Shown piece by piece: positions 1-7,789 of a DNA stretch of 64,000 nucleotides; the stretch's first letter is position 1, and every line of letters begins with the position of its first letter. Origin of the DNA: Flavobacteriales bacterium UBA2306. GTDB taxonomy: Bacteria > Bacteroidota > Bacteroidia > Flavobacteriales > Weeksellaceae. A program made the translations under genes and the position numbers. The notes beneath the pieces are model-generated. The model made no database searches. It was not told where the DNA came from and saw nothing but the letters and a program-made list of their open reading frames with translations. Where the stretch lies: NCBI GenBank assembly GCA_002345565.1, contig DDVS01000006.1, positions 73,235-137,234 of the forward strand. Direction: 5' to 3'.

Positions 1-776
1 CCGTAATATTTTTTAGAATTCACGAGAAAAGGCAATATTTTTTTTTCAACCAAAAGCTTAACACCCACTTTCTGATTCTTTGATTTTTTTCGATAATCAC
101 CGACGTTTCCATATTCCTGATGAAACGGATTTTCAGTTTTCTCAATTTTTAAAATTCTGTCCACACGAAATTGTCGGAAATCCTTTCGCATCGTACAAAA
201 TGCCATCACATACCAATAATTGACTTCGTAGAAAATCCCAACAGCTTCGATGATTCTTTCACTAGCCTCATCTTTAACATTTTGGTAATGAAATTTCAAT
301 TGTTTTTTATCAGCAATACTTTCCAAAATTGTTGGAATGATATTTTTGATATTATCAGATTTCTCAGGTCGATAAGAATAGATGTCAATTTGATTTTCAA
401 TATTCTGAACCAGATTCTTCTCCGAATTTCTAATGACCGCTTTTACTTTTTCCATTGCGGAATTGTAATGAGAATCGAGACTTTCGTGAGAAAATTTCTG
501 CATCAATTTTTCGGCAGTAATGAAGCTCAAAACTTCTTCTTTTGTGAACATCACAGGCGGAAGTTTGTAACCGTCAACCAAAGAATAACCGGAACCAGCT
601 TCTCCAAAAATTGGAATCCCTGCATTTTCAAGAGTCTTGATATCTCTGTAAATCGTTCTGATGCTTACATCAAATTTCTCCGCCAAATCCAGAGCACGGA
701 CAATTGATTTAGTTTGCAGTTGTGTCAGAATCGATGTGACTCGGTCTATTTTTTTTATGTAATGGTCTTCGTTCAT
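1..776 (-). CDS. YafY-type HTH/WYL transcriptional regulator (3' end outside window)
   Basis: The minus strand is open from an ATG at 776 to the window edge, giving 258 residues with no stop. The N-terminus is a DeoR-type winged helix, residues about 10-60, with SIRTIYRDIKTLENAG as recognition helix and the usual GSGYSL wing. The rest matches the WYL sensor domain, including EVNYWYVMAFCTMRKDFRQF near residue 190. WYL proteins are DNA-binding regulators that sense ligands or nucleic acids; the target here is unknown. The gene sits upstream of an ABC exporter on the same strand but is separated from it by a palindromic element. The C-terminal WCX region is cut off. Confidence 0.85.
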   Translation of the reverse strand, partial: MNEDHYIKKIDRVTSILTQLQTKSIVRALDLAEKFDVSIRTIYRDIKTLENAGIPIFGEAGSGYSLVDGYKLPPVMFTKEEVLSFITAEKLMQKFSHESLDSHYNSAMEKVKAVIRNSEKNLVQNIENQIDIYSYRPEKSDNIKNIIPTILESIADKKQLKFHYQNVKDEASERIIEAVGIFYEVNYWYVMAFCTMRKDFRQFRVDRILKIEKTENPFHQEYGNVGDYRKKSKNQKVGVKLLVEKKILPFLVNSKKYY

Positions 777-797
777 TTGCTCAGATTCTGTGAAATT

Positions 798-934
798 ATC
801 AATAGGAATGGGCTTTAGCCCATTTTATAAAGTGAATTATAAATTGGCTTTAGCCAAAACTTAGTTTAAATTTCGGCTGAAGCCTCTCCAAAATCAAATA
901 TTTTATCATCGGGCTAAAGCCCGACGCAATTGAT
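798..934. repeat. Multi-palindrome noncoding element (REP/MITE-like)
   Basis: Four short imperfect palindromes lie in 137 bp: AATGGGCTTTAGCCCATT (807-824), TTGGCTTTAGCCAA (844-857), GGCTGAAGCC (875-884) and CGGGCTAAAGCCCG (910-923). The outer two are inverted relative to each other, and the block is bounded by ATCAAT at 798 and ATTGAT at 929-934, giving a terminal-inverted-repeat look. There is no open reading frame. From general recollection, GGGCTTTAGCCC-type palindromes recur between genes in Flavobacteriia; only one copy is present here. It could end transcripts between the ABC exporter gene and the WYL regulator gene or be a passive mobile remnant. Confidence 0.6.
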
Positions 935-952
935 ATAAATAATATTAATAAA

Positions 953-2764
953 CTAGATTTCCTCCTTATAGGTTTTCACCAATCTATCCAGATTTAAACT
1001 TCTTGCAGAAGCATCGAAGATTTCTCGGTAAGTTCCATCTTTTTCATAAAGTTCCTCGTGCGTTCCGTTTTCTACAACTTCGCCTTTTTTCATCACATAA
1101 ATCATATCCGAATCCAAAATCTGCGACAAAGAATGTGAAATAATAATCACAGTTCTGTCTTTTTTAATCGCATCAAGAGAGTTTTTGATTTGTTCCGTTG
1201 CAATCGCATCCAGACTTGCCGTTGGCTCATCCAAGAAAATAATCGGTGGATTTTTCAGAAATAATCTTGCAATCGCAATTCGCTGTTGCTGGCCTCCGGA
1301 AAGTTGTGTTGCATCGTGATTGTAACCGTCCGGTAAATCCAAAATCTGCTCGTGAAGATAGGCTTTTGTCGCCGCTTCTTTGATTTCGTCCAAAGTGGCT
1401 TCCAGATTTCCATAACGGATATTATCTTCTATACTTCCTTTGAAAATGTGATTTTTCTGAAGTACCAAACCAAGGTCGTCACGCAGATAATCATTATCGA
1501 AATCATTCAGATTGTTGCCATCCAAAAGAATTTCTCCCGAATCAGGTTCATAAAATTTACAAAGCAGATTAATCACGGTCGATTTTCCAGCGCCGCTTAA
1601 TCCAACTAAAGCTGTTGTTTTTCCATTTTCGATTTTGAGAGAAACATTTTTCAAAGCTTTCATTCCGTTTGGATAAGCGAAATTTACATTTTTGATTTCA
1701 AAACTGCCTTGGATTGGGATATTATTAATTGTTCCGTTCGGTTCGGTTTCATCATCGTCATTCAGGATTTCGAAATATCCTTCGGCATAAATAAATGCAT
1801 CATTCATATCATCATAAATCCTATGAAGCTGACGAATAGGTGCAGAAACGTTGTTGAATAACATAATATGGAGCATAATCGCACCAATCGTCATCTGCTG
1901 GTCAAGCACAAGATAAACCGTCAAAAGGATAATCAAAACGACGCCAAATTGCTCAATAAAAGTTTTCAAACCATCGAAAATAAAACTGGTTCGTCTTGTG
2001 TACAACTGACTTTCCATCAATTGCATCTGAAGATTGTATTGTTTTCTGCCCTCGAATTTTTCACGAACAAAACTCTTAATCACCATTATCGAATTGATGA
2101 GATTCAGAAGTCCGGAAGTTTTTTGTTCCCTTTGATTTCTGAGAGTTCGTCTTACATTTCCTAATTTTTTCGCTTGTCTCGACGTTACATAAAAGTAAAT
2201 CGGAATTACAAATGTCGAAACCAAGCCAACATATAGATTCTGCATATACATCACAATCAAAGCGATAATTGCAGTTGAAAATAGCGGAAGAATATCGATG
2301 AAGAAATTCTGAACGAGTTTTGTCAAGCTTTCAATTCCTCTGTCGATGCGGATTTGAAGTTTTCCGGATTCGTGTCTATCGTCGTTATAATAAGCGATTC
2401 TGTAAGTCAGGATTTTGTCAATCGCTGCTTGTGCCAATTCTGAACTGACATTAATTCTAATTTTTTCGCCATAAAATTTCTGCCCAAACTGAATAAAAAT
2501 ATTAGCCAATTCTTTTCCCAAAAGTATAATCGAAATCAAAATCAAAACGTGAATTCCTTCCGACATAGGATGAGGAAGTTGTGTCAATTTCGTGACTTCA
2601 TCAACTGTATATTTTAAAACAATTGGATTGACCTGAGCGAATAATGCACCGATAAAAGTCAATGCCAAAGTTCCGAAAACCATCCATTTGTAAGGTTTTA
2701 TAAAACTTTTCAATTGATTGAAAATGTGGATGAGATTGGTTGTTTTCTGAAAAGGTTTTTTCAT
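953..2764 (-). CDS. ABC transporter, fused permease and ATPase (ABCB/exporter type)
   Basis: A 603-residue half-transporter: about 330 residues of six-helix type 1 transmembrane domain, then a nucleotide-binding domain. Walker A GLSGAGKST is near residue 390, the signature LSGGQQQR near 488, Walker B IIFLDEPTA near 508, and the switch His in IISHSL. Such proteins homodimerise in the inner membrane and export lipids, drugs or peptides; the substrate cannot be read from sequence. Length is normal for the family. It starts with ATG and stands alone, divergent from the cobalamin adenosyltransferase gene. Confidence 0.92.
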   Translation of the reverse strand: MKKPFQKTTNLIHIFNQLKSFIKPYKWMVFGTLALTFIGALFAQVNPIVLKYTVDEVTKLTQLPHPMSEGIHVLILISIILLGKELANIFIQFGQKFYGEKIRINVSSELAQAAIDKILTYRIAYYNDDRHESGKLQIRIDRGIESLTKLVQNFFIDILPLFSTAIIALIVMYMQNLYVGLVSTFVIPIYFYVTSRQAKKLGNVRRTLRNQREQKTSGLLNLINSIMVIKSFVREKFEGRKQYNLQMQLMESQLYTRRTSFIFDGLKTFIEQFGVVLIILLTVYLVLDQQMTIGAIMLHIMLFNNVSAPIRQLHRIYDDMNDAFIYAEGYFEILNDDDETEPNGTINNIPIQGSFEIKNVNFAYPNGMKALKNVSLKIENGKTTALVGLSGAGKSTVINLLCKFYEPDSGEILLDGNNLNDFDNDYLRDDLGLVLQKNHIFKGSIEDNIRYGNLEATLDEIKEAATKAYLHEQILDLPDGYNHDATQLSGGQQQRIAIARLFLKNPPIIFLDEPTASLDAIATEQIKNSLDAIKKDRTVIIISHSLSQILDSDMIYVMKKGEVVENGTHEELYEKDGTYREIFDASARSLNLDRLVKTYKEEI

Positions 2765-2931
2765 AACAGCAAGTTAAGAATTAATTTAAAACCACATAGA
2801 CATACAGGAAATGCTTAACAGAATTAAGTTTAAATAGCTATTTGAACTTTTAGAAAAAATTCATTTTAAATTCTATTGTGCGTATGTGGTTCAAAAATAA
2901 AAAGGTTAATTTTATCCAATAATATTTCAGA

Positions 2932-3504
2932 ATGAAAATATATACAAAAACCGGCGACAAAGGCGAAACCGGACTTTATGGCGGAAGTAGAATCTCCAAA
3001 GCCAGCGCAAGGGTAGAATCCTACGGAAACATTGATGAACTGAATGCTAATATTGGCGTTGTGAAATCTCATATCGATGATGAAGTTGTGATTTCTCAGC
3101 TCAAAAAAATTCAGTTTGATTTGTTTACGGTTGGTTCAGAAGCTTCGACTCCGATTGATAAATTGTTTTTGGCTAATGGAAAAGCAAGATTGCCATTGGT
3201 GATTTCTGAAAAAGAAATCGAAGAGTTGGAAACCTGGATGGACGAGATGGAAACGAAAGTAGAGCCTTTGCAATATTTCATTTTACCTGGAGGTGGAAAA
3301 GCAGCGACTTTCCTTCACGTGGCGAGAACGGTTTGCAGACGCGCGGAACGTAGTTTAGTTTTCCTGAATCAATCCGAAGAAGTGCGACCAGAAATGATAA
3401 AATATCTGAACCGATTGTCAGATTATCTTTTTGTTTTGGCAAGATATGTTTCGAAACTTCACAATGAGCCAGAGGAATATTGGAATCCTAATGATAGAAG
3501 TTAA
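2932..3504 (+). CDS. Cob(I)alamin adenosyltransferase, PduO type
   Basis: A 190-residue protein of the PduO-type ATP:cob(I)alamin adenosyltransferase family, which transfers the 5'-deoxyadenosyl group of ATP to reduced cobalamin to form coenzyme B12. The N-terminal ATP-binding motif KIYTKTGDKGETGLYGG is at residues 2-18, and the family's conserved RTVCRRAERSL helix is at about 131-141. Length fits the family, a trimeric cytosolic enzyme. The next gene starts one base after its stop, so the two are probably co-transcribed. Functionally it pairs with the riboswitch-controlled B12 uptake operon at 38-41 kb. Confidence 0.93.
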   Translation: MKIYTKTGDKGETGLYGGSRISKASARVESYGNIDELNANIGVVKSHIDDEVVISQLKKIQFDLFTVGSEASTPIDKLFLANGKARLPLVISEKEIEELETWMDEMETKVEPLQYFILPGGGKAATFLHVARTVCRRAERSLVFLNQSEEVRPEMIKYLNRLSDYLFVLARYVSKLHNEPEEYWNPNDRS

Positions 3505-3505
3505 T

Positions 3506-4408
3506 ATGAAGAAGATATTTAGTTTTTTACTCGTTATTAGTGCTATTTTCTATTTTGCACAAAACTCTGTGGATGTTGTTGCTAAATGGAATGTAAATGA
3601 GGTTTTCCCAGTCCAGTTTATTTCAGAAATAACTGACTCTAAAGATGGGAAAAAGACTTTTACAAAATCTATATTTGATTCAAAATTCACGGTTGATGAA
3701 ATCACAGATTCTGAGATTAAAATTACGTGGGTTTATACAGGTGTAAAACTTGATGCGAAAGAAAATAATTTAGAAAATATTGTCATATCTAAACTTATAA
3801 ATCAACCTTTGAAAATCAACCTTTCTGAATTTGGAAAATTTACAGAATTAGAAAATACATCTGAAATAAATATTTCTTTGAACAAAATTTTGGATAACGA
3901 GATTGCAAAAACTGCTGATAATACTAAGAAAACATCTTTGAACCTTGCAAAAAATCTTCTGAAGACCAATGAAGGGGCAGGATTATTTGTTACAAAAAAT
4001 ATTAAAGCCTATTTATTTTCTTATGGATATCATTTTATAGAAAAGCAATCTGAGACACACGATTTAGAAATTCCAAATCCTTTTGGCGGTGAAAATTTTC
4101 CAGCTAAAGAAACTGTTGAAATGACAAGCATAAATGAAGATTCAAGAACTTGTGTTGTTAAGACTTTTAAAATTGCTAATGGCGATAAAGTAAAAAGGGC
4201 AGTTATTGAAGCGTTGAAAAAAGCAAGTAAAAAAAATGCGGAAGAAATAGAAGCTGAATTGAAAAATTTGTCTTTAGAGTTTTCTGAGAACTCTGAACAT
4301 ACAATTGATTATAATAAAGGAACTGTAAATAATGGATTTTTTAAAAGAACAATAAATTTCGGTTTCCAAAATAGAGTGCAATTATTGAAATTTAGCACGT
4401 CGAAATAA
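3506..4408 (+). CDS. Exported protein of unknown function
   Basis: I do not recognise a named family. The start at 3506 (ATG, one base after the preceding stop) gives 300 residues beginning MKKIFSFLLVISAIFYFAQ, a clear signal peptide ending near AQ-N. An in-frame upstream start at 3431 would bury this signal and overlap the previous gene, so I reject it. The mature part is lysine/glutamate-rich and looks beta-rich, with no cysteine pairs or catalytic motif visible. It lies between cobalamin adenosyltransferase and thiamine pyrophosphokinase genes with small gaps, so co-transcription is likely but no shared function is implied. Confidence 0.75.
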   Translation: MKKIFSFLLVISAIFYFAQNSVDVVAKWNVNEVFPVQFISEITDSKDGKKTFTKSIFDSKFTVDEITDSEIKITWVYTGVKLDAKENNLENIVISKLINQPLKINLSEFGKFTELENTSEINISLNKILDNEIAKTADNTKKTSLNLAKNLLKTNEGAGLFVTKNIKAYLFSYGYHFIEKQSETHDLEIPNPFGGENFPAKETVEMTSINEDSRTCVVKTFKIANGDKVKRAVIEALKKASKKNAEEIEAELKNLSLEFSENSEHTIDYNKGTVNNGFFKRTINFGFQNRVQLLKFSTSK

Positions 4409-4417
4409 TTTTAATTC

Positions 4418-5053
4418 GTGAAAAATAAAGTCCTTCTTTTCATCAACGGAGATTCTCCGAAAACAATTCCCAATTTGTCTAGCTATGGCTTAATTGTTTG
4501 TACAGACGGAGCATTTCATTACTTGAAACAATTGAAATTTCCGTTAGATAAACTGGATTTTATTTCGGGAGATTTTGATTCACATAAAATTGAAGAAGAA
4601 ATTATTCAGCAAGCTCAGAATCATCAATTTGAAATCATAGAAACACCTGACCAAAATAAAACCGATTTTCATAAAGCTTTGGAAATCATTATCGAAAAAG
4701 GATTTGATAACATTGATGTTTTTGGTGGAAGCGGAGGAGAACAAGACCATTTTCTTGGAAACTTGAGTGTTGCTTTTGCATTTAAAGATAAAGTGAATCT
4801 TCAGTTTTTTGATGAATATTCATCATATTACTTTATTCCGAAAAAATTCACAATTTCTGATGTCAAAGGAAAAATGATTTCCCTGATGCCTTTTCCTATT
4901 GCGAAAAATATCGAAACAAAAGGATTGAAATGGCCTTTGTATAAGGAAGATTTGATTCTCGGAGAAAGAATCGGAACTCGAAATATTGCTGAAAATAAAG
5001 ATGTTACAATTAAGTATAAAAAAGGTGATTTGCTGATTTTTGTCGGAAATTAA
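4418..5053 (+). CDS. Thiamine pyrophosphokinase
   Basis: A 211-residue cytosolic enzyme that transfers pyrophosphate from ATP to thiamine, giving thiamine diphosphate. Family motifs in order: CTDGA near residue 28, GDFDS at 51-55, DQNKTDFHKAL at 78-88, GGSGGEQDHFLGNL at 103-116 (the metal/ATP-binding G-G-x-x-D-H motif) and a late IGTRN thiamine-pocket motif. The start is GTG at 4418, nine bases after the previous stop; no in-frame ATG lies before the first catalytic motif. It is the third gene of a plus-strand cluster. Confidence 0.88.
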   Translation: MKNKVLLFINGDSPKTIPNLSSYGLIVCTDGAFHYLKQLKFPLDKLDFISGDFDSHKIEEEIIQQAQNHQFEIIETPDQNKTDFHKALEIIIEKGFDNIDVFGGSGGEQDHFLGNLSVAFAFKDKVNLQFFDEYSSYYFIPKKFTISDVKGKMISLMPFPIAKNIETKGLKWPLYKEDLILGERIGTRNIAENKDVTIKYKKGDLLIFVGN

Positions 5054-5144
5054 TTCATTAATTTTTATAGAATTATTAACGTGAATATTCAGTTTTTTTG
5101 ATCATTTTTGCATCGTAAAACCAATTAACTTTTTTTAGCCAGAA

Positions 5145-6536
5145 ATGAAAATAAAATATTCTGAACTAATTGACCAAACGCTTTATTTTCCTACGGAAGA
5201 ATTCAATGTAGAAGAAAATAATCTGAAGTTTCACGACATCAATCTGATGGAAGTTGTGGAAAAATTCGGGACTCCTTTGAAGTTCAATTATCTACCAAAA
5301 ATATCTCAGAATATAGAAAGGGCAAAGTTTTGGTTCAAAGAAGCTTTTGAAAAGAACGATTATCAGAAGAATTACAGATATTGCTACTGTACAAAGTCCA
5401 GTCATTTTGCGTTTGTCGTGGAAGAAGCGTTGAAAAATGATATCAGTCTGGAGACATCTTCTGCTTACGATATGGATATCGTGAAATCGCTTTACGACAA
5501 AGGAAAAGTGCCTAAAGATATCGAAGTCATTTGCAACGGTTTCAAAACTGATGATTATTTGGCGAAAATTTCGGAGCTTATTAATAATGGTTTCGAAAAT
5601 ATCACACCGATTCTTGATAACTACAGAGAGTTGGACAAGCTAACGGAAAGTATCGACAGAACTTTTGACATCGGAATTAGAATCGCATCTGAAGAAGAGC
5701 CGAAATTCGAATTTTATACCTCAAGATTAGGGATTGGATACAAAGATATTATTCCTTATTACAGCCAAAAAATCGCGGAACATCCGAATGCAAGGCTGAA
5801 AATGCTTCACTTTTTCATCAATACAGGAATCAAAGACACGGCTTATTATTGGAACGAATTGTACAAGTGCCTACGGGTTTATGCAAGACTGAAAAAAATT
5901 GCACCTGAAGTGGATTCATTGAATATCGGTGGTGGTTTTCCTATCAAAACGTCATTGAATTTTGATTACGATTATCAATATATGGTAAACGAAATCGTTT
6001 CTCAAATCAAGAAATTCTGCGAAGAAGAAGGTGTTGAAGAACCAAATATCTATACAGAATTCGGAAGTTTCACAGTGGGAGAAAGTGGTGGACATTTATA
6101 TAAAATCATTTCTCAGAAACGTCAAAACGACAGGGAAAAATGGAATATGATTGACTCATCATTTATGACAACTTTGCCAGATACTTGGGCAATTTCTCGT
6201 CACTTCATTATGTTGCCACTGAATCGTTGGGATGATTCCTATGAAAGAGTTTTTCTTGGTGGATTAACTTGTGATTCAGATGATTATTATAATTCTGAAC
6301 AGCATACGAATGCCATCTATCTTCCTGTTTTTAATGAGACAAAACCTTTGTACATCGGATTTTTTCATACAGGTGCATATCAGGAAACGATTGGCGGTTA
6401 CGGAGGTGTTCATCACTGTTTGATGCCTCAGCCAAAACATATTTTGATTGATAAAGACGAGGACGGAAATATCACTTACGAACTGTTCCGAGAAGAACAA
6501 AGACCGGAAGATGTGTTGAAACTTCTGGGGTATTAA
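5145..6536 (+). CDS. speA: Arginine decarboxylase (Bacteroidota short SpeA-like, PLP fold III)
   Basis: A 463-residue pyridoxal-phosphate enzyme of the alanine-racemase-fold decarboxylase group. The likely PLP lysine is K84 in YCTKSSH, the phosphate-binding glycine run IGGGFP is near residue 262, and a C-terminal beta-sandwich follows. It should convert arginine to agmatine, the first step of polyamine synthesis. It is shorter than the 630-residue E. coli SpeA but close to proteins annotated as arginine decarboxylase in Flavobacteriia; specificity for arginine rather than another diamino acid is inferred. It is followed by a strong bidirectional terminator. Confidence 0.85.
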   Translation: MKIKYSELIDQTLYFPTEEFNVEENNLKFHDINLMEVVEKFGTPLKFNYLPKISQNIERAKFWFKEAFEKNDYQKNYRYCYCTKSSHFAFVVEEALKNDISLETSSAYDMDIVKSLYDKGKVPKDIEVICNGFKTDDYLAKISELINNGFENITPILDNYRELDKLTESIDRTFDIGIRIASEEEPKFEFYTSRLGIGYKDIIPYYSQKIAEHPNARLKMLHFFINTGIKDTAYYWNELYKCLRVYARLKKIAPEVDSLNIGGGFPIKTSLNFDYDYQYMVNEIVSQIKKFCEEEGVEEPNIYTEFGSFTVGESGGHLYKIISQKRQNDREKWNMIDSSFMTTLPDTWAISRHFIMLPLNRWDDSYERVFLGGLTCDSDDYYNSEQHTNAIYLPVFNETKPLYIGFFHTGAYQETIGGYGGVHHCLMPQPKHILIDKDEDGNITYELFREEQRPEDVLKLLGY

Positions 6537-6542
6537 GTTTTA

Positions 6543-6574
6543 GATGATAGACATTAAGATAAAAGATAATAGAC
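6543..6574 (+). repeat. Degenerate AGATAATAGAC-type heptad repeat
   Basis: A run built from GATAGACATTAAGATAA and AAAGATAATAGAC sits between the speA stop and its terminator. Similar ATAGAC/TTAAGATAATAGAC runs occur at 62548-62580 and, inverted, at 62629-62672, each next to a terminator; a looser version is at 18501-18545. Confidence 0.5.
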
Positions 6575-6609
6575 AAAAAAAGCGACTTGAAATTTCAAGT
6601 CGCTTTTTT
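6575..6609. terminator. Bidirectional intrinsic terminator (speA / nitroreductase)
   Basis: A perfect inverted repeat, AAAAAAGCGACTTGAA with its complement and almost no loop, has A- and T-runs on both sides. It lies between two convergent genes and should stop transcripts from both. Confidence 0.9.
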
Positions 6610-6612
6610 AAT

Positions 6613-7245
6613 TTATTTGATTTCTGTGATGAATTCTTCTTTTGGAGTTCTGTATTTTTTCAAATTTACCAACCAGTCTCCGCTTGTGTCTCTATAACCT
6701 AAAGGTAAAATCACAACACTTTTCAAACCTTTTTCAGCGAATCCTAACAATTCGTCAAGGGCTTGATTGTTAAATCCTTCCATCGGTGTAGCATCTACTT
6801 TTTGTTCAGCAGCTGCAGCAATCGCCAATCCAAAAGAGATGTAAGCTTGTTTCGCTGCGTGAGTGGCGTGCCATTCGTTTCCAAGCGGTTCGTACATTCC
6901 CCAGAGTCTGGTCTTATAATCATCCATTGTTTCTTTAGGAATTCCCCTTTCAGAAGTCGTTTTTTCAAAAACTTCGGAGATGCTGTTATGAGAATAACCA
7001 TCCCAAGCTGCCCAAACCAAAAGATGCGAACCATCTGTAATCTGAGCTTGGTCAAAAGCAATCGGTTGGATTTTTTCTAATAACTCTTTATTCGTGATAA
7101 CGAATAATCTGTAAGGTTGTAAACCAGAGGAAGAAGGTGCTAATCTTGCAGCTTCTACAATGTAATCTACTTTATCTTGAGGAACGATTTCTCCGTTCAT
7201 TTTTTTTGTTGCGTAACGCCAATTTAAGTCTTCTAATAAACTCAT
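6613..7245 (-). CDS. Nitroreductase family NAD(P)H-dependent oxidoreductase
   Basis: A 210-residue flavin (FMN) oxidoreductase of the NfsB-like group. Visible family features are the N-terminal RYATKKM FMN-phosphate-binding segment (residues 10-16), AARLAPSSSGLQPYRLFV (33-50) and a C-terminal glycine-rich EKGLKSVVILPLGYR. Members reduce quinones, nitroaromatics or aldehydes with NAD(P)H; the physiological substrate is unknown. It is transcribed divergently from an HxlR-type regulator, the common arrangement for such oxidoreductases, so it is probably controlled by that regulator through the GTTAC-type repeats between them. Confidence 0.88.
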   Translation of the reverse strand: MSLLEDLNWRYATKKMNGEIVPQDKVDYIVEAARLAPSSSGLQPYRLFVITNKELLEKIQPIAFDQAQITDGSHLLVWAAWDGYSHNSISEVFEKTTSERGIPKETMDDYKTRLWGMYEPLGNEWHATHAAKQAYISFGLAIAAAAEQKVDATPMEGFNNQALDELLGFAEKGLKSVVILPLGYRDTSGDWLVNLKKYRTPKEEFITEIK

Positions 7246-7273
7246 TTTTAGATGATTTTTTGATTTGAAATGT

Positions 7274-7281
7274 CAAAGTTA
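7274..7281 (-). promoter_or_regulatory. Bacteroidota -7 element for the nitroreductase gene
   Basis: On the minus strand TAACTTTG matches the TAnnTTTG consensus exactly, 29 bases upstream of the start codon. I see no TTG at the ideal distance upstream, consistent with an activator- or repressor-controlled promoter. Confidence 0.5.
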
Positions 7282-7301
7282 ACTAAGAAAAGTTTATTTT
7301 T

Positions 7302-7341
7302 GTAATCTAGTTACAAAAAGTTACCGTTACCAAAAAGTAAC
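7302..7341. promoter_or_regulatory. Candidate HxlR operator: GTTAC/GTAAC repeats
   Basis: Within 40 bp there are GTAATCTAGTTAC (7302-7314, nearly palindromic) and GTTACCAAAAAGTAAC (7326-7341, inverted GTTAC arms), plus another GTTAC at 7320-7324. This lies between the divergent nitroreductase and hxlR-like genes, where dimeric HxlR proteins bind. Binding by the neighbouring regulator is inferred. Confidence 0.5.
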
Positions 7342-7417
7342 TTATTTGATAATTAGCTAGTTATAAAATAATATTAATAAAAATTTAATATTATGAATCT
7401 GAAAATAAAAGTCTAAT

Positions 7418-7789
7418 ATGAAAATTAAATGTTGTAAAACCAATCTTCTCGCAGTTCAGGATACGATGGATATTTTGAAAGGAAGATGGAAAGTCCAAAT
7501 CATTGCGGCGCTTTGTTATGATAAAATGCGTTTTTCGGATTTGCAGAAAGAAATTGAAGGTATTTCTGCCAAAATGTTGAGCAGTGAATTGAAAGATTTA
7601 GAAATCAATCAATTGGTAAAAAGAACCGTTCTGAACACACAACCAATCTCTGTAGAATATGAATTAACGGATTATGGAAGAACGTTGAAAAAAATCATCG
7701 AACATCTTGCAGAATGGGGAATTCAACATCGTAAACAGATTACCGGAAAAGTTTTGGAAAATGTTATACTTGAATCACCCCCAAATTAA
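7418..7789 (+). CDS. HxlR-family winged-helix transcriptional regulator
   Basis: A 123-residue HxlR/MarR-like winged-helix protein. Family motifs are DILKGRWKVQIIAALC (residues about 19-34), the recognition helix region RFSDLQKEIEGISAKMLSSELKDLE and the wing VEYELTDYGRTL. A CC near the N-terminus (residues 5-6) is typical of redox- or electrophile-sensing members such as YodB/HypR, so the trigger may be quinone or aldehyde stress. It is divergent from the nitroreductase gene. Its last 26 bases overlap the end of the convergent carboxylase gene. Confidence 0.88.
   Translation: MKIKCCKTNLLAVQDTMDILKGRWKVQIIAALCYDKMRFSDLQKEIEGISAKMLSSELKDLEINQLVKRTVLNTQPISVEYELTDYGRTLKKIIEHLAEWGIQHRKQITGKVLENVILESPPN

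Noticed and set aside
171..707. 178-codon plus-strand reading frame
   Set aside because: It is antisense to the WYL regulator, which has clear family motifs on the minus strand; the plus-strand translation has no recognisable pattern.
2785..2895. AAACCACATAGACATAC and GTATGTGGTT as a hairpin or riboswitch upstream of the adenosyltransferase gene
   Set aside because: Arms match only in part, no B12 box is present, and they are about 90 bases apart; more likely a decayed copy of the AACCACAAAAG repeat.
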